Position numbers and translations under genes: made by a program. Below are positions 17,171-24,366 of a stretch of 38,311 nt of DNA, piece after piece. Below the pieces are notes generated by a model. The model saw only the letters and a program-made list of their open reading frames with translations, made no database searches and had not been told where the DNA came from. The stretch covers positions 1-38,311 of the forward strand of contig JAFEEG010000030.1 in assembly GCA_018241225.1 (NCBI GenBank), given 5' to 3'. Every line of letters begins with the position of its first letter. Position 1 is the stretch's first letter. Origin of the DNA: Pseudomonadota bacterium. Its GTDB lineage: Bacteria; Pseudomonadota; Gammaproteobacteria; Burkholderiales; Burkholderiaceae_C.

Positions 17171-19831
17171 TCAGTTCAGCGATCGCACCGCGACCCCCAT
17201 ATCGCGCCAATCCTGAGGGTGACAGGTGAACAACAGCACTTGGTGACGCTGGGCCGCGTCGAACAACACACGTTTCATCTGAGCCAAGCGACTGGAGTCG
17301 CTGTGAACAAGCGCGTCATCAAGGATGAGCAGCGTTGGACGACCAGCTTGCTGCAACAAGTCCGCGTAGGCGAAGCGACTGATCAACCCGAATTGTTCCC
17401 GCGCTCCGAAACTCAAATCCTGAACGGGCCCCGACTCGATCACCCCGTTGGCTTGCGTGCGCGCGAGCGTGCTCATGGCAAGGTCCGCGTCCATCTGTAC
17501 CGTTGCGCCCGGCGCGAGCAGGGGTAGATAGTGTTGGAGCCGCTCCTGTAGTGGCGCTTGCAGCCTGGCGAGCGTTGCCTGACGCTTTTCCTCGAGCATG
17601 CTGCAAAGGAGATCAAGCGCATTGGCACGGCGCAGTAGGTCGTCATGGCGTCGTTGGGCATGCGCAAGCTTCCCGGCCAGAGCGTCCCGTTGCTCTTCCA
17701 AGCCATGAGCTCCCGCTTGCTCCAAAGCGCTTTCCAGCACGAGGATCTGCTCGCGACGTTGTTGGTGGCTGCGTGTCATCTGCTCGATGCTGCGCTGCAA
17801 CCGTTCGATGTCCTGCGCGACCAACTCGGGCTGCGCTGCGCGCAGTTCCACACTGGCCTGCGATATTCGCGTGGACAGCGCCTCGTGCTCCTCACCGTTG
17901 GTCAATAACTTCTGCTGCGCCTGAGCATGACGCTGGGCGCGAGCCGGGTCTGTAAGTGCCGCCTGGGCCGTGGCGTGTTCGCGTTGAGCCGCGTCATGGA
18001 GGCTCTTTCCACCGGCTTGCAGTTGTTGCGCGCGGGCCAGTGCAGCAAGTGCCACCTGCTCGGCACCGGCTGCCGCCTCAATCTCAGCTTCGACCTGCTC
18101 AAACGGTGGAAGGCTTCGGTCCGGGACCTCAGGCAAGCGCCCGAGTGCCTCCTGAGCTGTCTTGATACGCGATTGAGCATCGGCAAGTGCCTTACGTAGC
18201 GGTTCGAGGCCCTGAGGTGCGAGGATGGTTAAGGCCTGCTCGCCGAGTTTGATCTGTGCATCGCTGTCGTTGACGAAAGCCAAGCGTGCTTGTGCTTCCG
18301 CCACATCCGACACACCGAGTACCTGCAATGCCGCATTCAGTTCTTCTCGTGTCTCGCTTTGCACGCGCGCCAGGTCGGCTAAATCCACCCCGCCAGGGGT
18401 GATGACCAGAGCACCACCACCTGGCAATTGCATCGTGGTGGGCGCGTCAAGAAGTTGCTCGCCTTGGCCGTGCAGACTCTGGCTGGCGCCGCGCGTCAGC
18501 AATTCAACGCGCTGGCCCTCCGGAAGGCTGAACTGCAGACGCGTCGCGACGGCTTGGTGGCGCAGGTCCGCATCGCGTGCGGACCGGTCCAGCCTGAGAA
18601 CATGCTGGACCTGTGTCTTGCTAATGGTGGGAGCTGCGGCAGCGCTCGCGCGTAGCGCGATCAACCGCTGTTGAGAGTCCTCCGCACGTTGCAAGTTCAC
18701 CGCGCAGGCGTCGGCATCTACTTGCGCCTGGCTCAGCTGCTGCTGAAGAGTTGCTCGGCTGGCCCCCTGGCTGGCGATTCGCCACACGTCGCGTGCTGCA
18801 TTGGCGCGACGGCTCGCCTTCTCTGCGTTCTCGAGGGCATTCTGCGCATTCAAGTCTGAATCGTGCAAATCCTGCGCGGCCTTTATCAAGGCCTGTGCGC
18901 GGGCTTCCGCATTGGATTGTTGCTGCGACAGTCCTTCCAACTCTTTCACCAGCAGCTCCCGCATGCCCTCCAATTGAGCGAGTCGGGCGTTGTCGCTCTG
19001 GAGTCGATCCTGTGTGGATCGGATCACTTCCTGGCGCTTCCGGGCGACCAACAGGTCCGCCCCCAGAACGTCCCAGGGTTTCGATTCTTCGTCCGAATGG
19101 TGTTGCCCGCGTAGCGCTGCGAGCTGATCGACCTGCTGGCGATAGGTGCCGATCTGGGCGTCAGCAGCATTGATTTCTGCCTCTAGGGTGCCGATCAGCT
19201 CCGCCGCTTCCGCGTACGCTGCACGGGGCCGACCGGTGCTGGTCAGCAATTCTCCTCGGTGGGAGCGCAGTTGCCCCAGGATCTCGTCACCGCCGGTAGC
19301 AGCAAGCGCGCGTGTGGCGCCCCCCAGCTGATCCTTCAGCGCATCGTGAAGATGGTCCCGAGCGTGTTGGACGTCGAGTTCCTGACCGGTACCTTGCTCC
19401 ACCCAGAGTAGACCCGGAATTCCCCAATGCTCGGGCTTGGTGGCACCCCTGCCGGCAAACGAGAAACCGAACACCTGAGCGAGGTGATCTTCGGCATCAG
19501 TGCCGTCCAACGTACGTGCGCCAATCTGGAGCGTGCAACGCTTCTTGCCGAGAAAGCTCTTGATCAGGTGGTGCTGCTGCCCGTCTAGCGAGAAATCCAA
19601 CTCGATGTGCGGCGCACAGCTGCTGCCTTCGCCCCAGGGCCGCAAATCATCGACAGAGGTGGAGCGATGGCGCTCAAAAAAGGCCGCGCGGATGGCACGC
19701 ACCAAGGTGCTCTTGCCAGCCTCGTTGGGTGCCGACAGGATATTGAGCCCGGCTTCAAAGCCGTCCAATTCCAGCGGTTGGCGGAAGCGTCTGAATTGCT
19801 CCACACGCAGGCGGGTAACTTGCAGTGCCAT
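17171..19831 (-). CDS. Rad50/SbcC-like ATPase of the YhaN type (887 aa)
   Basis: The N-terminus reads MALQVTRLRVEQFRRFRQPL with Walker A SAPNEAGKSTLVRA (about 33-46). The C-terminus has the ABC signature LSFGAREQFGL and a Walker B LLILDDALVHSD near the end, followed by a His switch region (LLFTCHPQDW). Between them are ~650 residues of coiled coil with no CxxC zinc hook. The length is shorter than E. coli SbcC (~1050). These traits fit the YhaN branch (AAA_27) rather than classical SbcC. ATG 19831 is three bases past the stop of the Mre11-like gene; a GTG at 19837 overlapping that stop is the alternative. The pair probably forms a DNA-end-processing nuclease complex. Confidence 0.85.
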   Translation of the reverse strand: MALQVTRLRVEQFRRFRQPLELDGFEAGLNILSAPNEAGKSTLVRAIRAAFFERHRSTSVDDLRPWGEGSSCAPHIELDFSLDGQQHHLIKSFLGKKRCTLQIGARTLDGTDAEDHLAQVFGFSFAGRGATKPEHWGIPGLLWVEQGTGQELDVQHARDHLHDALKDQLGGATRALAATGGDEILGQLRSHRGELLTSTGRPRAAYAEAAELIGTLEAEINAADAQIGTYRQQVDQLAALRGQHHSDEESKPWDVLGADLLVARKRQEVIRSTQDRLQSDNARLAQLEGMRELLVKELEGLSQQQSNAEARAQALIKAAQDLHDSDLNAQNALENAEKASRRANAARDVWRIASQGASRATLQQQLSQAQVDADACAVNLQRAEDSQQRLIALRASAAAAPTISKTQVQHVLRLDRSARDADLRHQAVATRLQFSLPEGQRVELLTRGASQSLHGQGEQLLDAPTTMQLPGGGALVITPGGVDLADLARVQSETREELNAALQVLGVSDVAEAQARLAFVNDSDAQIKLGEQALTILAPQGLEPLRKALADAQSRIKTAQEALGRLPEVPDRSLPPFEQVEAEIEAAAGAEQVALAALARAQQLQAGGKSLHDAAQREHATAQAALTDPARAQRHAQAQQKLLTNGEEHEALSTRISQASVELRAAQPELVAQDIERLQRSIEQMTRSHQQRREQILVLESALEQAGAHGLEEQRDALAGKLAHAQRRHDDLLRRANALDLLCSMLEEKRQATLARLQAPLQERLQHYLPLLAPGATVQMDADLAMSTLARTQANGVIESGPVQDLSFGAREQFGLISRFAYADLLQQAGRPTLLILDDALVHSDSSRLAQMKRVLFDAAQRHQVLLFTCHPQDWRDMGVAVRSLN

Positions 19832-19833
19832 GA

Positions 19834-20994
19834 TCACGCGGCCTCCATCACTGACTCAGCAGTGCGCGCTGAGTAGTCGGGAACTCGCTTGGCAAGGAGG
19901 GTGGTCAATAGCGTCAGCGCATCGTGTGCCGTCCGTGCATGCCCACGATCGTGATGGCCTTGCGCGTCGCGCAATTCGGCGATCACTTCGCCCAAATAGC
20001 CGTCGGCCTGCAATCCAGCGATGTCTTCGTCCGTCGGCACAAGTTGCAGGTTCGAGAAGTCAGCTTGCAGATGGCGCGCCTGCGCTTCTGCGCGCCCAAT
20101 CGCGTCCTGCAGGCGTTGCATGCCTACCAGGTCAATGTGGCCCTGGACTCGCAGATCCGCTACGTCCTGCGAACTCAGATCGGCAAGTTGGGCCAACACT
20201 TGGTCTAGGTCGCTCTCAACACGAAGCACGACGTTCATGGTTTGCCATTGAAACTCGGCTACCAGCAAAGGCGTAACACGCGGCTCTGCGCCAGGTGTGG
20301 CGATCTCGACCAACAACGCCTGACCGGAATCATTGGCCTTGAATCGGTCCGGCTCAGGGGTCCCCGAATACCAGGTTCGTGCATCGATGCGCTTGCAGCC
20401 GTGCCAGTCGCCTAGCGCGAGGTAGTCAAGGCGTGCGTTCGCTGCGCGATTCGGAGCAATTGGATTGGTCGAGTCGATGTCTTCGGCCAAGATCCCCTGC
20501 ACGCTCCCATGGGCCAAGCCGATACGCAAAAGGTCGGCCGGTGTTTCGGCTCCATCGAACCAGGAGGTTAAGTCTCCGTAGGTGTGTCGCTGGGCCAGCG
20601 GAGCTGGCAGCACTGAAAAGCCTTGGTCCTTGAACAATCGGACCTCGGCCGTGAGCATCAGGTGGACGTTTGGCGGGACCGCTCGGAGGCGTTGCGCGCG
20701 CGTCCAGACGCTTTCGGCGAGCGCTGCATCGTGGTTGCCGGGGAGCATGAGCCATGGCCCCGCAAAGCCGGCCAGGGCATTGAACAAGCGGCGAATCGTT
20801 CGATCCGAAACAGTCTGCGCGTCGAACACGTCGCCGGCGACCAGAACCGCGTCTACTTTGTGCTGAGATGCAAGCCCGGCGAGGCGCTCGACTGCGGTGA
20901 TGCGCGCTTCGGCCAGGATTGGCGCGTGCTCGGGATCGAAAGTTGCGAACTGGCGACCGATTTGCCAATCTGCAGTGTGAAGTAATCTGATCAT
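19834..20994 (-). CDS. Mre11/SbcD-like metallophosphoesterase nuclease (386 aa)
   Basis: Calcineurin-like phosphoesterase motifs appear in order: LLHTADWQIG (motif I), VLVAGDVFDA (GDxxD), LMLPGNHDAA (GNHD), IGLAHGSVQG and LALGDWHGCKR (GDxH). Motif I carries Gln where SbcD/Mre11 has the DxH histidine, which may change metal binding or activity. The C-terminal ~130 residues match the size of a capping domain plus an ATPase-binding tail. The gene adjoins the Rad50-like gene with which it should form a complex; the pair is separated from the SNase gene by 323 bp and may have its own promoter. The role is likely single- or double-strand DNA end cleavage in the cytoplasm. Confidence 0.85.
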   Translation of the reverse strand: MIRLLHTADWQIGRQFATFDPEHAPILAEARITAVERLAGLASQHKVDAVLVAGDVFDAQTVSDRTIRRLFNALAGFAGPWLMLPGNHDAALAESVWTRAQRLRAVPPNVHLMLTAEVRLFKDQGFSVLPAPLAQRHTYGDLTSWFDGAETPADLLRIGLAHGSVQGILAEDIDSTNPIAPNRAANARLDYLALGDWHGCKRIDARTWYSGTPEPDRFKANDSGQALLVEIATPGAEPRVTPLLVAEFQWQTMNVVLRVESDLDQVLAQLADLSSQDVADLRVQGHIDLVGMQRLQDAIGRAEAQARHLQADFSNLQLVPTDEDIAGLQADGYLGEVIAELRDAQGHHDRGHARTAHDALTLLTTLLAKRVPDYSARTAESVMEAA

Positions 20995-21317
20995 GAGTGG
21001 TTCGAACGACGGAGCGCGGGTTGCGAGTTTGACCAGCCAACGTGCGCGGTCGCTAGCGATGGCCTTGAGGAAGTTTCAAGCGAATAGCTAAGCTACCCAA
21101 CCGGTAGCTCACGGAACGAGCCAGTCTCGATGGAAACGGACTCGACGCCGGGTGAGCATGAGACATCAGTCTCCGCCTGGTACTGACCGGGACCAGGTTA
21201 AAACGGGGCCTGGTGTCGAGGTGAGGCAGGAAGTCTAGGGTGATTCATTGAGCAGGTTTGGGTTCTGCACGGTCGACTGCAGGTTCGAAACGTGAGCCTC
21301 GGTGGATCTCCACTGGT
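20995..21317. other. intergenic stretch between SNase and Mre11-like genes
   Basis: No gene is seen. A 6-bp perfect inverted repeat (ACCAGG 21192-21197, CCTGGT 21209-21214; 11-nt loop) could be a transcript hairpin but lacks a T run, so it is not a convincing intrinsic terminator. The region probably holds a promoter for the Mre11/Rad50-like pair; none is clear. Confidence 0.35.
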
Positions 21318-21896
21318 TCAAAAGCCTTGAGCACCGCTCCCGTGAGCAGCAGTGCCGAGTTCCAACTGCACCCCGTGCCTGGCAGAACGACGCCAGTCCC
21401 ATGGCGCGATCGGTTCTTTTTCGACCCAGAGACCACGCCGAGCAGAGCGAGCGTCATCCTCAGCGAGCGAGTACGCGGCCTGGTTAGCTGGTGACTGCTC
21501 GCGTGCGTAGGCCCGGTACCACCAGGCCATGCCCCGTTCCAGTTGCGTTCGATTGACATCGACGCCGGAGGCGAAGACCACGCCGACCGACCTGCCGTAG
21601 CGGTCGATCTTGTCCGTTTCTACCCTGACCGACTGACCGGCCACCAACTGTGCAAGGCTCAGGCGCGACGCATTGCCAAACGCCTGCTTCTTTTCGGGCG
21701 CATCGATGCCCGCCAATCGGATCTTGTGCGGCGTGTTGGCTGAGTCCAAAACGGTGATGGTGTCGCCGTCCGCCACTTTGACCACCCGCCCCGCGATCAC
21801 CTCGGCATGGGCCGGGAGCACCGCGAGTTGCGATGCGGCGCAGAGGGCCAGTACACCAAGGCACTTCAATGCCTTCTTCATTCCGACAGAACGCAT
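21318..21896 (-). CDS. secreted staphylococcal-nuclease-like (thermonuclease) protein
   Basis: The 192-aa product starts with a signal peptide: MKKALKCLGVLALCAAS preceded by five residues, with cleavage predicted after AHA (residue 31). It is followed by an SNase OB-fold domain: VVKVADGDTITV, KIRLAGIDAPEKK (R60, E68) and KIDRYGRSVG (R102), the three residues used by staphylococcal nuclease. The family is Ca2+-dependent and cuts DNA and RNA. Export puts it in the periplasm or outside the cell, unlike the other nucleases here. The chosen ATG (21896) shares a base with the stop of the DUF4407 gene (TGATG), so translation is coupled; a start nine bases upstream would lengthen the N-terminus. Part of the operon with the 216-aa and DUF4407 proteins. 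Confidence 0.88.
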   Translation of the reverse strand: MRSVGMKKALKCLGVLALCAASQLAVLPAHAEVIAGRVVKVADGDTITVLDSANTPHKIRLAGIDAPEKKQAFGNASRLSLAQLVAGQSVRVETDKIDRYGRSVGVVFASGVDVNRTQLERGMAWWYRAYAREQSPANQAAYSLAEDDARSARRGLWVEKEPIAPWDWRRSARHGVQLELGTAAHGSGAQGF

Positions 21897-22819
21897 CAAG
21901 AACACGCCAGGATCAGTTTCTCAGACTCGTACGTGGGCGAGGTCATCAGGTCGTGGTGCGACTTCGCCTTGTGAAGCGTGATGGCCTCCTTCAGACGTTC
22001 GACCTTTTCGTCAATCGTTTCCCTACCGAACGCCCACTTCGTCACGACAACCATGAGCTCAAGCAGCACCATGAACGCAAAGAAGACGACCCAGGTAATG
22101 AGAGCCAGCGGCTTGCCTGCCAGGAAGGCATGCAGCGCCTCCAGACGCTCGAGCAAGCCTGCGCCTTCGGTGGCCCTCGCCTCTGCCAGTTCAATTGCTT
22201 TGGTCATCTCGGAGTCCAACACTGGCAGGCGCGCTTCCGCCGCGAGGTAGGCTTGGCGTCTTAGCGCTTCCTGCCGCTTCAATTCCGCGTAGATGGGGCC
22301 GGTGCTGGCCCTTTTGCTGCCACAAGTCCCGTTCGCCTCGCAGTTCGCCTGCGCTACCGAACGCTCCCAGCCGTCCTTCTTTTCTGCGATCAGGGCAACC
22401 TGCTCGCTCTTCTTCGCGGCGAACTCGTTGGTGGTTCGTTGGATCGCGCCCTTCTGGAGCTGTTGGTTGATCTCCTTGTCGAACAGCACCAGGTCCACAG
22501 CCGACGCACCAATAAGTGCAATCACCAGCCCCATGGCGATGCGAAAAAGTGACACCTTCCACGTGGCGGGCGCGGCCAGGATCAGGCGCTCCACGAGGTA
22601 GATGACGAAGGCACACCCCAGTGCGACGCAAGCGCTGGACAAAGGAGCGAGGTGGAAAACCGTCGATGCCAGAAGATAACCAGTCAGCAACCACAGCAGC
22701 ACAGGGATGTGGATTGCGATGCCGAACGCCGTCAATCGGCGCTGACTCGATTGCTGCCACGCTCGCACGCGTTGTGGCCGCTCACCCGCCATCGACCACA
22801 GATATGTCGAGATATACAT
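21896..22819 (-). CDS. DUF4407-like membrane protein (307 aa)
   Basis: Four membrane segments are visible: about 30-53 (LTAFGIAIHIPVLLWLLTGY), 58-80 (CVALGCAFVIYLVERLIL), 90-113 (LFRIAMGLVIALIGASAVDL) and 236-262 (PLALITWVVFFAFMVLLELM). Between the third and fourth is a ~120-residue helical, charged region with two Cys (EANGTCGSK). The 3+1 arrangement with a long coiled insert matches DUF4407 proteins, whose function is unknown. By topology the insert lies on one side of the inner membrane; which side cannot be fixed from sequence. Start ATG 22819 follows GAGGGG and comes seven bases after the previous stop; its own stop overlaps the SNase start. Confidence 0.75.
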   Translation of the reverse strand: MYISTYLWSMAGERPQRVRAWQQSSQRRLTAFGIAIHIPVLLWLLTGYLLASTVFHLAPLSSACVALGCAFVIYLVERLILAAPATWKVSLFRIAMGLVIALIGASAVDLVLFDKEINQQLQKGAIQRTTNEFAAKKSEQVALIAEKKDGWERSVAQANCEANGTCGSKRASTGPIYAELKRQEALRRQAYLAAEARLPVLDSEMTKAIELAEARATEGAGLLERLEALHAFLAGKPLALITWVVFFAFMVLLELMVVVTKWAFGRETIDEKVERLKEAITLHKAKSHHDLMTSPTYESEKLILACS

Positions 22820-22826
22820 GATCCCC

Positions 22827-23474
22827 TCAAGCGACGAGCAGATCGAAGTCCAACGCGTCGGTCACCCCGCGATCGAAACCCAGTTGGTATCGATTCAATG
22901 CGGTGAGCACCCATCCCTGACCTTCTTCGGTCAGCTTGAACTGTTCCTGGAGCAAGGCGATCTGTCGGTCCAGGTGTTCGCTCGTCAGTCGTAGACGCCC
23001 AGCAAGCTCGGCGCTGAAGTCCTGCATTTTGAGGATTTCACTCTGGACTCGATCCCGCTTGGCATGCCGTTGGTCCATCAGGGAGCTGAGCAGCAACTGG
23101 AAGTCTGTGATGATTTCCCGCTTGCCAAGTTCTAGCGCTTGCTGGGTCTTGTAGCGTCCACCGTGGTAGCGCCCCGATTGAAAGTGTCCCCTCGAGAAGA
23201 AGGCTCGAAGTTCGGCCGAACCCATGACCCCCACGGCGCGCGTGGGCGGCGGCGAAGCAGACAACTCGCCGTCCGGCCCGGCCTCCGAAACCTCACCAAA
23301 GGCACTTTCGAACCGAGGATCGCCCGCAAGACCGAGTGATGATGGCAACGTGAAGACGTTGGTACCCCCGACCGCCATGGTGGTTGCGGGTGCGACTTCC
23401 GGCGAGATCGGTTCGTTGTTCTGCGCTGGCCCGGATGACCGGGGACGTCTAGTGAAGATGCGCTTCAGATTCAT
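22827..23474 (-). CDS. unknown protein (215 aa) heading the DUF4407/SNase operon
   Basis: Start ATG 23474 (MNLKRIFTRRPRSSGPA) has an AGGA ribosome binding site eight bases before it; an ATG six codons upstream is less likely. The first ~95 residues are Pro/Ser/Gly-rich and probably disordered. The rest is helical and charged (KTQQALELGKREIITDFQLL, RVQSEILKMQDFSAELAGRL) and ends DALDFDLLVA. There is no signal peptide or membrane helix. The family is not recognised. Seven bases separate it from the DUF4407 gene. It lies ~470 bp downstream of the second XRE control cassette, which probably provides its promoter. Confidence 0.7.
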   Translation of the reverse strand: MNLKRIFTRRPRSSGPAQNNEPISPEVAPATTMAVGGTNVFTLPSSLGLAGDPRFESAFGEVSEAGPDGELSASPPPTRAVGVMGSAELRAFFSRGHFQSGRYHGGRYKTQQALELGKREIITDFQLLLSSLMDQRHAKRDRVQSEILKMQDFSAELAGRLRLTSEHLDRQIALLQEQFKLTEEGQGWVLTALNRYQLGFDRGVTDALDFDLLVA

Positions 23475-23789
23475 AAGAGATCCTGGAGTCAAAAAAAATA
23501 CACAAGCAGAGCGTTTCGTCTTTGGGCCTTCTGCGCCGTGTCACCTGACCAAACGTCCTCAACGTACATATCGAGCGCTGGTCTATGGCCAGCATCTAAG
23601 AGCCGCGCTGAGAAAGGAACCCTCCGACCGAGACCCCAACCGAGGCCCGCTTGCTGGCGAAACACGCTTCGTTGCGTTGGCGAAAGCGCGGCTGATACCA
23701 CGGCAAGCTCCGCGTTCCAAGTGCAGTCACCAAAGATCGGTGGAAGCTGGCGTCGAGCTGCTCTGCGCGGCGTCAGTTGCCACTCAGTT

Positions 23790-23942
23790 CGTGCAGCTGC
23801 TCGGTTGTATTGCAAACAATCGAGTCAACTCAAAGGCGGGCGCCCCTACATGCTCTTTGAGTTTGTGCAGATCACGGAGCGTTGTGCCTGTCGGCCAACG
23901 ACCGACGGCGACATCCGCACTCGCGGATTCGTCGCAAGCCCG
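23790..23942 (-). pseudogene. decayed second copy of the XRE-like regulator gene
   Basis: On the minus strand the segment at about 23800-23879 reads LRDLHKLKEHVGAPAFELTR then LFAIQPS. This aligns with PRDLQGLKEHFGLTAYEMAR and LFAVQPE of the intact regulator at 16610-16975. The frame then hits stops, the start region is out of frame with this segment, and the initiator equivalent to ATG is GTG. Nothing matching the rest of the protein is clear in the 300 bp downstream. It is a pseudogene, although its promoter, operator and leader remain recognisable. Confidence 0.75.
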
Positions 23943-23978
23943 TCACGTGGGCTTGGCTGCTACGGCGGTCGGATTCAT
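23943..23978 (-). CDS. 11-aa leader ORF (MNPTAVAAKPT), copy 2
   Basis: ATG 23978 follows AAGGA with the same nine-base spacing as in copy 1, and the frame stops at a TGA corresponding to the copy-1 stop. It differs in sequence and by one codon from copy 1. With the regulator gene gone there is nothing left to couple to. Confidence 0.35.
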   Translation of the reverse strand: MNPTAVAAKPT

Positions 23979-24035
23979 TTGTGTGCGTCCTTGAAGGGTT
24001 GAGGGTGCTGCGGTGTTCGCTGCGCCACGCTACGG

Positions 24036-24057
24036 ATTATAGCGACCTTTTAGGTCG
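24036..24057 (-). promoter_or_regulatory. promoter -10 box and palindromic operator, copy 2
   Basis: The minus strand has a perfect -10 box TATAAT (24041-24036), one base from the palindrome CGACCT-TTT-AGGTCG (plus-strand reading, 24043-24057), the same geometry as copy 1. No clear TTGACA-type -35 box lies 16-18 bp upstream. It probably drives the 215-aa/DUF4407/SNase operon. Confidence 0.65.
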
Positions 24058-24366
24058 TCTTGAGAGGTTGATAAATTCACTTCGTGAACTACTTCACAAG
24101 TTCAGATGCGTCGAATGACGGCAGGCGGTAGCGGGTTGTTCGTCGCTTGGTTGGCATGTTGTGGACCGATTTCGAAGTCCCAATGGTCCTGTACTCGAGT
24201 ATCACGAAGTGAGCCACCAGCACTGATCGTTCATCCAGCCTTCGCATCGGCGTCGGCGGAGACGATGCCAACAAACAAGCTCGTCAGGACTCGCCCTAGG
24301 ATTGTTCGTTGAATAGCGCAATGAGCCTTGCTCGCGCCGGCGGCATTGCCCTAAGCTTGCTGCCTC

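Larger units (their letters stand above)
23937..24113 (-). repeat. XRE control cassette, copy 2 (direct repeat with 16967-17144)
   Basis: Same orientation as copy 1. The 27-bp identical block is at 23986-24012; the -10 box, palindrome and an upstream inverted repeat (TTCAC-TTC-GTGAA, 24076-24088; only partly kept in copy 1) are in the same order. The two copies bracket a ~7-kb segment containing the Rad50/Mre11-like, SNase, DUF4407 and 215-aa genes. Confidence 0.85.

Noticed and set aside
17171..20994. Calling the pair sbcC/sbcD
   Set aside because: There is no zinc hook, the ATPase is shorter, its ends look like YhaN, and motif I of the nuclease is changed; the chromosomal repair symbols would mislead.
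21192..21214. Intrinsic terminator after the SNase gene
   Set aside because: The hairpin is only 6 bp with an 11-nt loop and has no T run on either strand.
23489..23815. Minus-strand open frame of 108 codons between the 215-aa gene and the second XRE cassette
   Set aside because: Its start lies inside the decayed XRE gene, the composition is Arg/Ala-rich without a consistent codon preference, and it is better explained as pseudogene sequence.
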